Translations under genes and position numbers: made by a program
The notes under the pieces: model-generated
The model's database searches: none
Seen by the model: only the letters and a program-made list of their open reading frames with translations
Told to the model about the DNA's origin: nothing
Part shown: positions 1-11,314 of the stretch, piece after piece
How positions within the stretch are numbered: position 1 is the first letter of the stretch
Layout: every line of letters starts with the position of its first letter
Assembly: GCA_964059195.1 (NCBI GenBank)
Contig: CAXKWD010000013.1
Location: 24,342,611-24,406,610 of the forward strand
Direction: 5' to 3'
Origin: Ectobius pallidus
Lineage: Eukaryota > Arthropoda > Insecta > Blattodea > Ectobiidae
DNA: 64,000 bases

Positions 1-111
1 TTGGCATCGATAAAACGTTTTCTCTGCTGAGGCGTATCTTCATATACAATAAACGTAGGGAAACGAGATGTCTTGATTCGCCATCTGCTTTAATAATAAC
101 GCAAGTAGAAT

Positions 112-150
112 TGAGCGGGTCAGCGCAACAGAGGTCTAACCCCTCCGACA
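112..150. repeat. Fragment of a MITE terminus
   Basis: A stretch reading GGTCAGCGCAACAGAGGTCT closely matches the right terminus, reverse-complemented, of the MITE at 1032-1274 (core CAGCGCAACAGTGGTCTA). No partner end is visible, so this is a solo or truncated end of the same family. The rest of 1-193 shows nothing I recognise. Confidence 0.4.
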
Positions 151-193
151 TGGAAAATTACATAGTAATGCAATTTGCATAACTTGGAGGTAA

Positions 194-631
194 ACTTTAT
201 TCTCATATAATAATAATAATTAAGGAATCGCGCACAATGTGCATTATCTTAACCTAAGACTTACAGTCTGATTTAAACAACCTGCGACTTGTGATAGTTA
301 ATGGAGGGTATATTTCTACGACAATACTGAAGCAATGCGAGAGATTTGCTATTTGGAAGGTTACTGAACAACTGACAGAACCTCTAATACAAGTAATACA
401 ACGTAATACAATGCAGCTGTCCCAATTCTTCGCTTCAAATGAACTGTCTCAAGTCGCAGGTTGTTTAAATCAGACTGTAACCTACTGACAAACACCCAGT
501 CCTGAACCCGGGAAAAGGATTTTTCACTACTGAAAAATCACGGACCCGGCCGGGAATCGAACCTGGGCCGCCAGAGTGGAAGGCAGGCGCGCTACCGACT
601 CACCCACGGCGACGGACTTTATTCTCATATA
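194..631 (-). mobile_element. tRNA-derived SINE with 16-bp target duplication, interrupted by a nested TIR element
   Basis: The 16-bp direct repeat ACTTTATTCTCATATA occurs at 194-209 and 616-631 and brackets the insertion. On the minus strand the head (about 530-612) looks like a tRNA, with an A-box-like segment (GGGTGAGTCGGTAGCGC) and a B-box (GGTTCGATTCC). These are the internal pol III promoter parts expected of a SINE. The 3' end, at the low coordinates, is an (ATT)n run, a common SINE tail. A separate TIR element (261-480) lies inside; without it the SINE body is about 186 bp. The exact target duplication supports retrotransposition. It is not a functional tRNA gene: no cloverleaf 3' half is apparent and the B-box is followed by a SINE body. 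Confidence 0.75.
261..480. mobile_element. Short DNA transposon with perfect 31-bp terminal inverted repeats
   Basis: Bases 261-291 and 450-480 are perfect reverse complements over 31 bp (outer end TTACAGTCTGATTTAAACAA). The 220-bp element sits inside the SINE at 194-631 and so is younger. The flanks read CCTAAGAC on the left and CCTACTGAC on the right, which may be a degraded 8-9 bp target duplication; that would fit a Mutator-like or hAT-like origin but is not clear. The internal 65-codon open frame (291-488) overruns the element and has no recognisable domain, so I do not call it a gene. Confidence 0.65.
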
Positions 632-1031
632 GAGATTGGACAAATTAAGTCTGCTGTAGGTAGTTTTGATGTCTATAATCTGTTCCCTGAAACAGAATTC
701 CTCTTGAGTAAGGGCAACCAAAATTTTTAAAACCAAGATAAACAAATCCAAAGAAACTAGAGACTATTAACGGTCTTCAGAAATATGTACCGTTCATTTA
801 TAATTAATTTCATGATATCTGATTTCTGTAAATGAGTTAAGTGTTGAAACTGGGGAGAATGGTAGTGAGTTTTTTTCACTTATTTCATCGTGTGTAGAAC
901 TGAATAATCAATGGAACTTATAAATAAAATGAATACAACTCCTTTCCTCTTAAAATAATGTGTTGATGCATGTAAAAATCCAACATTTATTGAAATAATT
1001 TTGTTCTCCTCTGTCAAGTTGAAATAAATGT
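632..1031. other. Unassigned AT-rich sequence
   Basis: No coding region, tandem repeat or terminal repeat could be recognised here. Confidence 0.4.
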
Positions 1032-1274
1032 CAGGCCAACAGTGGTCTAACCAAGAAAACAGTGTTGCAGCGTCTCATAAAAGTGATATCTCTGAACACT
1101 CTAAACAGTAGACTATGTAACATTGAAATTAAGTTGACCAAGCATCACAGAACATTCCACTGCCAATGAAACTGTATTTTTCAAATTGTATGAAAAATTA
1201 CAAGCCTAGAACTTTAACTTGCTTCTTCTCTAAACTATCAAAATGTGGGATAGACCACTGTTGCGCTGGCCCCT
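1032..1274. mobile_element. MITE with CAGCGCAACAGTGGTCTA-type termini
   Basis: The left end CAGGCCAACAGTGGTCTA and the right end (reverse complement GGGGCCAGCGCAACAGTGGTCTA, read in two parts) form imperfect inverted repeats of about 20 bp around a 240-bp non-coding interior. No target duplication could be confirmed, and the outermost bases are uncertain because the left end lacks three bases present at the right. A related solo end is at 112-150. Confidence 0.5.
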
Positions 1275-2464
1275 CAATTGCCCAAAAGATAAAGTCTTCT
1301 GTACAAGCAAGCTACAGAAAACATTTAACGGAGCATTAAATAATCCTCAAATTCATAATATAATTATTTATTATACAAATGGTAAAAGATAGATTTATTT
1401 TGCGAGTAGGTACGTTTGGGAATAAAGCCCGCAAGCGCGTGTGTAGCAATCCTACGAGCAAAATAAAATAATTTTACCATGTGTATCCTACACTATTTTT
1501 AAATAGCTGTAAATATTTATAAAATGAAATAATGTTATATTTGTTATAAAGTATTTGGTATCGTGGGGCCATATTGTATCTCGAGCTGTCCTGTAATCTA
1601 CTGCCGCATATACACACGCACATGGGCACACACCGGTTATTGATTTTCTGGTGCACGGCTGCCAACATAAGGAATTGAGTAAAAACCCGTTTCAACTACA
1701 AAGTATAAAGAATTTGGTGATCATGGTGAGAAATTTAATAATTAAAAGGCGTAAAGAATTTTATGATTTTAAATTTTTATCAAACCGAGACTATTTAGTA
1801 ATCCAGTACAATTATCCGCAACTAAAAAGTATTTTTCATGTGATTGAAGTTGGCCAGAATGTGCCACTTGTACTTCGTGTTGTTTGTGTCGAAAAGTTCT
1901 ATTTCAATTCAAGCTGTCTAAAAAGTATCTTCTATTAGCCAACGTTGCAACGATATTTTCGATTATCTGAAGTGAAAGTTGTGTGCCTTTTGCGATTTTA
2001 TTAATATGGCAGCAGGAACGGAGTCAATACATTTCAATCACTAGCTAGGCAAACATTTGGCTCAGAAAGATGATAAATCATATATGTTGTGATAAATGTG
2101 TAGCTCAAACCTATTAATATACCTCTTCCTTTTACACTCTCAATAAATAATTCAATTTATGTATGTTTATAGCTATTGAGATTTTTTCTAGAACAAATAA
2201 GGGTCTACAACGTGAATCATAATATTTTTTCTGTCAGCATTCGTATAACTTTTTTTTCTTTTTCGGTCATACTAAAACACGCTTATTACATGCGATGCAA
2301 CTTTACCTTAACGATGTACTTTAAAGTATTACTGTTATTTAAAGTACGGTTGTAGTTATTATTCCAACTATGGATTAATATCGTACTCGGAACAGCCTTC
2401 ACGCATTGAAAGCACACATTAAATAAAAAAGTGTGCGTGGAACGCCACGCGACAGAAGTTAAAC
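1275..2464. other. Unassigned AT-rich sequence
   Basis: Open frames of up to 95 codons occur (for example 1651-1938), but none shows a domain, a splice context or a convincing start, and they look like chance frames. Confidence 0.4.
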
Positions 2465-2975
2465 TTGTTTTATTTTTTTTATTTTTTTTTATTTTGGATT
2501 ATTGGATTTTTTCAATTTTAGAGTGTTGAACATCTTAATATTGGGTTCTTGGACTTATTAATTTTGGGTTTTTAAATTTTTTATATCTTTTAATTTTTTT
2601 AATTTTGGAATTTTGGATGTTTTAATTTTCGATTTTATTTTTTAATTTTAGATCTTTAAATTCTTTATTTTTTAGATTTTCAATTTTTAAATTTTGGATT
2701 TTTTATTTTAAATTTTGGATTTTGGATGTTTTAATTTTGGATTTTAATTTTTTTTTATTTTGGATTCTTTAATGTTTTAATTTTTTTATTTTTTAAATTT
2801 TGGATATTTAGATTTTGTAATTATGGATTTTTTATTGTTTAAATTTTGAATATTTGGACTTTTTAATTTTAACTTTTTTAAATGTTGAATCTTTAAATTT
2901 TTTATGTTTTTTTATTTTTTAAATTTGGATTTTTTAATTGTTGGATTTTTCAATTTTTCAATTTTTTAAATTTTG
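2465..2975 (+). repeat. T-rich, C-depleted degenerate satellite-like block
   Basis: About 510 bp is built from loose variations of TTTTGGATTTTTTAATTT, with T in great excess, A and G interspersed, and very few C residues on this strand. Unit length drifts, so it is a degenerate simple or satellite repeat rather than a clean tandem array. It is flanked by ordinary mixed sequence on both sides. Confidence 0.75.
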
Positions 2976-3031
2976 GGTAAGCCTAATCATTGAGTTGATT
3001 GATATCTGTGCAGTCCGTTCCGTCTCACCAT

Positions 3032-3089
3032 ACTAACTTCGTGACGATTTTGAGCGTGACACTAATTTCGTGACGATTTTGAGCGTTAC
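3032..3089. repeat. 29-bp tandem duplication
   Basis: Two adjacent 29-bp units (3032-3060 and 3061-3089) share the core TTCGTGACGATTTTGAGCGT and differ at two bases. No function is evident. Confidence 0.75.
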
Positions 3090-3489
3090 ACAAGCTCTCG
3101 ATTCACCCTACCGCGGCTAAAGAAGTTTCACTTCAAAAATAAACAAGACCCTGTTAATTTTAGTAGGCCTACTATAATCAATTGATTTCGTTTCATATGT
3201 TCTAATGTGCGTTGCTTTGAAGTTAAAACGTTCAAGCGAAGCCTTGCACCCTGAATACCTTTGTCGTATGCCATCTATCGCAAGATATGAGAACAACCAA
3301 TAGCTGGTCACCGAGATGGTGTCGCTTTTTTTTATCAATTGCAAGGTAATCTAAATGCTCAAAACTTACACATTTAATTATAGTCGAAAAATAAGTCTTA
3401 TGCAACTTGCCTATAGGCTAATGGTAATATGTACACAACACTGCTATCACCCGTGAAACATTATACCAGGTGTTTTAAAACTTTTTGGG

Positions 3490-4260
3490 TCTACGGCTTG
3501 CTTGACCGGCTCCATTGGTGTAAGACACTCATATCTCAGTAAATACTGTCTCAATGTTAAAATACAGAACAATTTTTTTTATTCTCATGTAAAGTTTAAC
3601 AGAAACAAGAATAGTGAATTAAGCAACATGCCTACAATGGCATTTATTAAGGCACGAGTATCTATACCAACCGAGAAAAGCTACTTTCATAATTTTCATA
3701 CGATTATCTTAATTACCATTATCATTAGGTTTATGTTTTGTTCGATCATAATTAGTATAATTTTTAAGTTTTGAGATTTTAGATTCACTCAAACAAACGG
3801 CCGCGCTGTACTTCGCATCAGCTGATTGACGCAGTTCTTGTCTTCGGCGACAGATAGCAATTCCTGGCGTCGGTCAAATAGAAGCTTCGAAGGTCGTTTT
3901 CTTGAAACCAACGGATTTTGAAAACACGAAATCAATTCGTTTTAGTATGATAATAAAATTCACTGAAACATATTTGATTTTATTTTAAATACAGGTTGAT
4001 TATTTATTACGCAGATTTCAGCTGCTACTCTCAAGGTCTCAAGATCGTTCCGTTTTCGATAATAATCGACACCATGTCGATGCTATATTGTAAATCAGTT
4101 TCGAAATAAATATCATTATGATACCGCTACAGAAACACGAAATAAGTTTATTATGGTACAGTCGAACAGAAGGAATATTCTGTGGATTCATACACAGCAA
4201 CATCATACAATATTGCTGCCTAAAAATATGTGGAGTTTTTGCAAGTTTGAATAAAAAAGC
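3490..4260 (+). repeat. Dispersed repeat R1, forward copy
   Basis: This stretch matches, in inverted orientation, the sequence at about 33290-34110. Shared landmarks include CAGCTGCTACTCTCAAGGTC (4020 region), GAAACCAACGGATTTTGA (3907 region), CGCATCAGCTGATTG (3818 region) and TTTTGAGATTTTAGATTCAC (3770 region). Divergence is moderate, with indels. The short open frame at 3502-3774 lies inside it and has no recognisable domain. The copy at 33 kb carries a SINE absent here, so this copy serves as an empty site. The class of R1 is unknown; no terminal repeats were found. Confidence 0.65.
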
Positions 4261-4391
4261 AAAGCAACTCTTTATTTATTGAGGTGAAATACCCTCTCGA
4301 TTAACATAAATTTTAAATCTATTACTCAAAAAAGACTTGCAAAACGGGTTAGCAAGTCGCAAATTTATGGCAGCATCATTCCAGTAACCCT

Positions 4392-4392
4392 G

Positions 4393-4440
<48 letters not shown>

Positions 4441-4441
4441 T
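4392..4441. repeat. (AAT)n microsatellite
   Basis: About 16 uninterrupted AAT/ATA units. Confidence 0.95.
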
Positions 4442-5433
4442 TAAAAAACTGAAATTTCACAGACCTCCTAATAATTTTAATGTGAGCGTTTCTATTTTGC
4501 TATAATTGATCATAATATATACAGTATTATTTTAACCTATCATTTTTACCGCTTATTTAAATGCAACCAGACTCTCGGTGGGTATATTATGCGAATTTAC
4601 ACAAGGGAATAACGTACTATATTGTAAAACGACACGACAACAAATTTCCTCCATATTTTAATTATAAAGTTGTGAGAGAGTCTATGACAGAATAAATATG
4701 AGAAAGTGTTGTTACTGGCAGAGCTATGGACCAGATTATTGATCGTGGCAAACATGGATTACAGCGAATCCAGCCCAAGATGTCATCTCTTCACACCTAG
4801 CTTTCACTTCGCTAGCCAGCTTTCACGGTTTAACCATAATGCAATCAGTTCTGGGTACAGCATAATAGGTCTACACACTGGACCCTCGTTCTATTCATAG
4901 GGCTTAATTCCACGGCCCTCAAAATTAATTCCACGGCTCCCTCTGCATTCAGATCTTATTTTAATCATAACGCTGTCGGTAAGGTAGAACGACAAATGAA
5001 TTCGTGCTTATTCCTAAGGCCGCGGCCATGTTGGAGCAACGGTAAAAGATAATAGCGACGATATGAGCGAAGTATAAAGTGCATGAAAGAATCTAGTGTT
5101 CATATTGGAGCATCGATAAGACCCCAGCAATCAGATTACATTATTAAATTTGACAACATTGTTTATATTTCGTATACCTGAGTATATCAGTATAATACAT
5201 AGCATGATAACCTTATTTTTGTTTTGAATACGATCTGTGGAGAATTTGAAACATTCGATTACACACAGAACCATATGTAAGCTGAACAGCTGATAATGCC
5301 GAGTTCGACAATCCGTCCAACAAATCTCCGAGCTTATCACAAGCAATAATATTGTTATTTCATTGTGCCATTAAATTGTCCCGAATGTAGGGTATATAAA
5401 ACTAATTAACTCACTGATGACTATTCTTTCTCC
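4442..5433. other. Unassigned sequence
   Basis: Nothing recognisable apart from a short local duplication of TTAATTCCACGGC near 4907-4940. Small open frames here lack any feature of a gene. Confidence 0.4.
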
Positions 5434-5511
5434 CCTCCTCCTCCTTCCTCTTCTTCTTCTTCTTCTTCTTCTTCTTCTTCTTCTTCTTCTTCTTCTTCCT
5501 CTTCCTCTTTA
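5434..5511. repeat. (CTT)n microsatellite with CCT variants
   Basis: A pyrimidine tract made mainly of CTT units with interspersed CCT at both ends. Confidence 0.9.
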
Positions 5512-5742
5512 AGTTTTTACCTCTCTCGTTGTATGGACGTTTATTTGGCCTGCGCCACCCGGGTCTAACAGGATCGCGACTTGTCCAGGAAGGTTTGTCT
5601 TTGGATCACAGACATTTTTGACCAGATAAGGTTATCGAGGACCTCCTCGAGTGAGTGATCAGCTCAGTGCCGGGGCGACCTCAGAGACAACACGAACACA
5701 GAGGACGACACACACCATTCTCTCACTTACTAGCTCTTAACA

Positions 5743-5788
5743 AGGAGTGGATGGGTTGAAGATCAAGGAGCGGATGGGTTGAAGATGA
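5743..5788. repeat. 23-bp tandem duplication
   Basis: Two adjacent copies of a 23-bp unit (core GGATGGGTTGAAGAT). No function evident. Confidence 0.7.
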
Positions 5789-5829
5789 TAATGATGGCTA
5801 CATGGGTCTATACGAATCCAACATTCTCT

Positions 5830-5935
5830 TACAGGTAAGGAAAAATCCCGAAAAACCCCCACTTAAGTAACATATCCAGACCGGGAATCGAACCGGGTCT
5901 GATGCGTGAGATTGCATCCTCTGCGCAACAGAAGT
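5830..5935 (-). mobile_element. tRNA-derived SINE head fragment
   Basis: On the minus strand there is a B-box-like GGTTCGATTCCCGGTCT preceded by a tRNA-like stretch and followed by a SINE-like body ending in GGGATTTTTCC. This resembles the B-box plus TTTTTC junction of the SINE at 194-631. No target duplication was found, so its limits are approximate. It is not called a tRNA gene because no acceptor-stem pairing is visible. Confidence 0.5.
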
Positions 5936-6524
5936 GGAAGAATCCGTTATTATATGTAAATAAATATAACGTTTACGAGAATCAATGTGGAGACCATACA
6001 ATAGATCAATTCATTTAAATTTCGTTTCTCTGAACACCTCAGTGTTAATCACTGCTGTCATTCTCTTGACGGAACAGCGTTGCTTCGTTGATCGTTTATC
6101 ATCGCTCTAACATGCACGCGGGCTAAGCAGTGGAAGGAATAGGAACCTGAATTACTTGCAGGATGTTTAATTGATCTTCCTGTATGCATTGAGGCTAAGT
6201 CAGTTTAACTTGAGGAGGTTTTCATTTAAGCCTTCGTATGGGTAAAAGTAGAGATTGCTCTGACTTTTTTTTAAAGAACGAATTCTACGCTTTCTAATTG
6301 GTATTCTCTTTGTTTGTAGAAAAGCAACGAATCATCGCTGTGATCAAGAGCTAGGCCTCAGTACACAAAAAATTTTCGAGGTACATAATCCTGTGATCTT
6401 TAACTATTAATTATAATGGTTATATATTGTAATTTATTATTAACAAACTGTAAATGCTCCTTAGGAAAATTTAATATGTATATATCTTAATTTGAATATT
6501 TTTCACTTACACTTTTCCCGTGCA

Positions 6525-6527
6525 GCC

Positions 6528-6569
<42 letters not shown>

Positions 6570-6620
6570 TTATTTAACCTGGAGAAAGTTAAGACCGTAA
6601 GGTCTTTTCGTCCACTTCAC
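6525..6620. repeat. (AAT)n tract joined to a dispersed repeat
   Basis: An (AAT)n tract (about 6529-6568) runs into CTTATTTAACCTGGAGAAAG and a short hairpin, AAGACCGTAAGGTCTT. From memory this resembles a common insect dispersed repeat with a trinucleotide tail; that recollection could not be tested. Confidence 0.45.
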
Positions 6621-8661
6621 CAGGGACTAATAGTACATTAGTTGTTACAATATAACAAAATAAATAACACAAAATACATTAAAAGAATACAACATAACAC
6701 ATTAAATGATTTAAGATACATTAAATTACACACTAAATAATATGAAAGAACTTTAAGACACATTAAATGAGTAAGTACCAAGAAACTGTATATAAACTCA
6801 AATAATATCTACAATTTAAGGCGGACAGCCGCATCCTGATGTGCCTTTTCTCATAAACCATTAGCGATATAAAATAAGAATTTTACATCTTATTCCCGGA
6901 AATTTGAAATTATTTTAACAAGAGGGTTATAGAAATTACTCATTAATCGTGAAGTTGTCATTTAAAACATAATGATAAATGTTGATATTTTCTCCTCCAT
7001 TTTTATGATTTACTCCTGTAGAAGTAAACTTTTGAAAATGGCTACGTTAAATCGTGTGCAACGATGAACACATTGCGTTCCCTGCAAGTATATACATCAT
7101 CTATCTAGTATAAACTGAGAAATAGTACATGTCTATAGAAAATTTAAACATTAAGCAAATGGCCGTCTTTTTTTATTTTATTTATACGTCCGACCTGCAT
7201 ATGGAGGGTTGTCTTTATCCTCTTGAAGGTTTGCAAGTAGTGAGTAAGATATATTTTGTATACACCGTTGGAATCAGCTAACTTTAGAGAATAAAATGCA
7301 GACAAAATGCATCATTTTTAAAACCAGAAAGGTTTGGGACCCCTTAAAATTTGGTATTAACTTTACTAAAAATAGCGAAGTTACGGTTAATATTCCAACC
7401 TTGAATTACTAATTGTATTAAGAACGTATGTCATAACGAGGGATTACATCCTGCGGGAATTGAATCTAACAATTCTAGCAATGCTAGTTGGTATGAACCG
7501 CCGAGAATCATATTGATATTGACGGTACTTGTTAAAGCGTAAAATAGGCTACAACTTTAATTATTTGGATATATGCATATAGATGTTTTTCATGTGGGTA
7601 CTGTTCCGAAATGGACTTGGACAAATTGATGCCCTCACGAGTAACCCTACATTCTTTTAAGGTTAACATGTATTTTGGCAAATAGTACTTGCTCTTAACT
7701 TTTAACTTTGATAACTTATTTAAGTTTCAACGCCGGGATCTATTGTAGTAAGTTAGTTCCTAAACAGAATGGAGTGAGGAATTTCTTTGAGCCCAACTAA
7801 ATCGACTACGACTTTGGCACAGAACATATTGGAAAATTTAAACTCAATTAAAACTATAATCAAGTAGTGTTGACAGTGTTGGCGAAGTTAGATTCGCTTT
7901 TCGATAAAACGAACGTGCCTGAGACATGCTTCACGATATCACATTCAGATTATTTCCTTCCTCCTTTGCTAATACATTCCAATATATATATATATGAAGC
8001 TCTACTACAACTTGGGATGTATGAGAACATTCCTGCCAGGCTGGGAGCGAGTCTATTTCTAATTCCCCACAGTACCAACTCTTCTCTGCTTTTATGCTTT
8101 TCCCACTTCAAAACTTTACTTACACTTGAACATTCCATACACATATATTCCCTGCTGGCTACCCTGAAACATCCCACTTGTAAGTATGCGTATGCTAATC
8201 CCAATTTTCCAGTAGTGGCTTTCGGAGCAAGCACATTACTTCCCAAAATTAGGTTCTGTTTCCAATGGAAAATTCAACGGAACTTGGTTTATTTATCATT
8301 ATTCTTTATATATTTATGTAATCACTAGGCCTTCTCTTTCATTTCACCAGTAGAACTAAGCCGCATACCTGAGCAACTGAGGGGAAACGTTTTAGCCCCC
8401 CATCCTGCTGTGACGTAAGAAACCTGCTCTTCATGTTCAGTGTCACGTCGAAATTGCTTTATGCTGACGTCAAGGGTGACTATAGTGGGAGACATTACCC
8501 CACCGCTCAATGGCATAATGTGCCACAGATGCGTACCCGTGAACTAAGGCCTATAAATATTACGACCAAAGAACATTTGATAAAGAACTAAAAGTTAAAA
8601 CAGCTGTATGTATGGATGTCCATTATTGATTGCGTTAACAAAAGAAGTTGTATAACACTTC
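6621..8661. other. Unassigned AT-rich sequence
   Basis: A 153-codon frame at 7867-8328 (plus) and a 98-codon frame on the opposite strand overlap each other. Neither begins at a well-placed ATG or contains a recognisable motif, so I treat both as chance frames. No repeats with definable ends were found. Confidence 0.4.
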
Positions 8662-8962
8662 AACACTTGACGTTGCAAACTAAAATTACCTTTGCTGATC
8701 CGGACGTTGTTTCGCACTAATTTAGTGCATCACTAGCAGTTTACTAACTGTAACTGGGTACCCGTGTTGTGAGCCTAGGTGGCGTGGGTGTTGTGTCGGT
8801 CTTGAAGGAGTGAGAGTATTTGGTGGGTTTAAATGCCGGGTATTGTGTCAAAGACACACAGGCACCCAGTAGCAGTTCGGAAACAGCTGATTATGCACTA
8901 AAGTAGTGCGAAACGGCCGTCCGGAACACCAAAGTTAATTCTAGTTTGCAACGTCAAGTGTT
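8662..8962. mobile_element. MITE with about 75-bp inverted termini
   Basis: The left arm (8662-8740) starts AACACTTGACGTTGCAAACT, and the right arm ends in its reverse complement at 8962. Arm similarity continues inward through CCGGACG and the palindromic GCACTAATTTAGTGC / GCACTAAAGTAGTGC segments. The 301-bp element has no coding frame. A clean target duplication is not visible. Confidence 0.7.
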
Positions 8963-10008
8963 TTAAGAGTCATATAAAATTAAAACCATACAAAGTTACA
9001 AACAATAAAAGTCTTACACAATGATTTAATTACAAAAGTCATATAAAACTAAAATTACACTAAAATTTATATTAGCAGATGCTGTAGTGTAGTAACCTGA
9101 CACTAAATGTTGTGGCACTTTAGACTAGGAAGTAATATTGTTTCCATATAACCAATTCATAAAAATACAATGTTAATAAATGAAATATAAAAGGAAATTA
9201 TAAATAATACCAAAATAATACAATAATGGAGAACACATTTATGCAAACTAATTAATGACTAATAAAATGAATATTCAATGTGTTTCTGAATTGTGGTACA
9301 TTACGACAGCCTCTGGGGCAACGAAATCCATAGGCGAGGGGTAGACACACTAAAAAATGGATAGAATATCGTTGTATGCCGGGAATAAGTGGTAGGTTTT
9401 GGTTACGCGTTCGTGAGGTAGTATCGAGATTAAAACGATATTGTAAATAAGCAGGATAGGAAGTTATTAGTATATTGTGAAGAAAAATAAGAGAATGGAT
9501 AATTCTTCGTGATGTGTGATATTGGTGGATAATTATTTAACAAGCGAAAGAGAGAGTAATTAACAACCCGTACTACGTTTTTGCAAAACCGAATTGACGT
9601 AATGCAGTACAAGAAAAGAAAACACTCAAGACCGGAAACGACTTCGTGGTTCCCAACAGCATGAACTACTTGTTAATGCTGAAGCATAGACAAAAGGACC
9701 ACGGTGGCAACTGGTTATTCGCTTAGGATTATGGCAGATGGGTGAGAACTGACGAGTGAGGACGTTTGTGAACATTTCAGAGTAGCTTTGGTATGTTCCG
9801 TAGTGTAATCTTTGTACACTATTGTTGACGTTGGAAACTGCATTATTATAATGTTCCTCGGTTTCAAACTCAGCGCACCTATTGCTTAGTGAGTGGGAGA
9901 AGTAAGAGAACTGTAAACAGTGCACTAAAGGGCGAATTTTCCCCATCAATGTCCTAATATTGAGCTCGTATTCTTTCTATATCCCTAACTGATAGAAGAA
10001 TACCAGGT
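8963..10008. other. Unassigned AT-rich sequence
   Basis: Contains minor echoes such as AGTCATATAAAAYTAAAA twice near 8968 and 9038. The minus-strand 107-codon frame at 9626-9949 shows no recognisable domain. Confidence 0.4.
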
Positions 10009-10965
10009 AAAAATGTATAAGCAAGTTTCAGCCACTGTACTAGTGATTCTGATCGATGGATAACGACGTTGTGTTGCCGAATACGAACAAATTTTGGATT
10101 ACAATGCTGAGTATGGTTTTTATTAATAACTTCTAATATAAAAAACAGTCAAAAATACATACAATTGTTAATTAAAATATGTGTTTAGGTGTTTGTGTTA
10201 ATATTCGAACACAGTGCTGTGACCTTGTCAACTTATTTCTCTCACATATGATATTTCATAATATAATACATCATAAATTATCTGATGAAGAAAATTAGAT
10301 TGATATTTTCTCAAGAAGAGTAATTATCCTAATGCATTGTTGTATAAAAGAGTAAAATTGCTAAAGTTTTTAAAATTATTCTCTTCAACAGATAAATTTA
10401 GTAATGAAATTTATGATATATTAGTAAGTAAAGTGATCCCTATTAGAGGACATGGAGGCCCAGAGGGTTCCAGGAGGTTGAGACTCCAAGATTTTTAGAC
10501 ATCGGCACATGAAGGTGGTAGAGTTGTCAGCCTTTGGCACCGGCCGGCTTTATTCCCAGAACTGCTCCTGGTAATCATTCCTGTTAGAGGCTGAGTCGAC
10601 CCCAGGGCCAAATTTCCACCGGAGGGATTAGGCCAATTGAAAAACTCCAACGACCTCATCGGGGATCGAACCCGCGACCTTCCAGTTTGTAGCGCAGTGC
10701 CTCAACCACTACGCTACGGCGTACCCCTTTATGATATACTATATTATGAAATATATTATGTGAGAGATCGAGCATTAACACAAAACATCTAAACACATAT
10801 TTCAATTAACAATTTGTGTATTTTTGACTGTTTTTTCTTTTAGAAGTTATTAATAAAAACCATACTCAGCATTGTAATCCAAAATTTGTTCGTATTCAGC
10901 AACACAACGTAGTTATCCATCGATCAGAATCACTCGTACAGTGGCGGAAACTTGCTTACACATTT
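10009..10965. mobile_element. Large fold-back element, split by a SINE
   Basis: The left arm (10009-about 10275) and right arm (about 10739-10965) are imperfect inverted repeats over some 230-260 bp. They share GTAAGCAAGTTTC, GATTCTGATCGATGGATAAC and AATTTTGGATTACAATGCTG in opposite orientation. The left arm has about 25 extra bases near 10210-10235. Removing the SINE (10421-10727) and one target duplication gives a hairpin-forming element of about 640 bp. No coding capacity is visible, so I infer a fold-back or MITE-type non-autonomous DNA transposon; the family is unknown. Confidence 0.75.
10421..10727 (-). mobile_element. SINE-A copy, reverse orientation
   Basis: On the minus strand it begins with the tRNA-like head (GCCGTAGCGTAGTGGTTGAG, the A-box region), then a B-box GGTTCGATCCCCG, then a body matching the SINE at 33732-34036 (for example GGGGTCGACTCAGCCTCTAA and CTGGGCCTCCATG). 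An 11-bp duplication, TTTATGATATA, flanks it at 10410-10420 and 10728-10738. It interrupts the fold-back element at 10009-10965. It is expected to be transcribed by pol III and mobilised by a LINE in trans. Confidence 0.85.
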
Positions 10966-11314
10966 TTTTTATAACGTGTAGGCCTACTACAATTTAGTTG
11001 ACAAATTTTACAAGCTTCACAATGAAGTTTATCAACGAGAATACCATATACTAATTACACTGGACAACAGCCAAAAATTTTTTTGCATGAAATTGTTCGT
11101 TTATTATGTGGATTTTAGTGCTGAATTCAATTATGCAAACAGTTTTTCTCTGGCACCCTCAGATTCAAAAAGAAAGCCTGTTTTCTGAATTAGCACTGGC
11201 TGTAAATGCTTAAATTTCTGTTAAAGTGATTGACATAGTAAACAAGACCTAATAGCGATTATAACATTTATTTATTATTATTTTACTGCTTTAGTTAATA
11301 AGGACCGTGGTGTT

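Noticed and set aside
527..620. tRNA gene on the minus strand
   Set aside because: A- and B-boxes are present, but the sequence continues into a SINE body with target duplication and there is no acceptor-stem pairing.
7867..8328. 153-codon plus-strand frame overlapping a 98-codon minus-strand frame
   Set aside because: No ATG at its start, no domain, frames open on both strands, and AT microsatellite inside; most likely chance.
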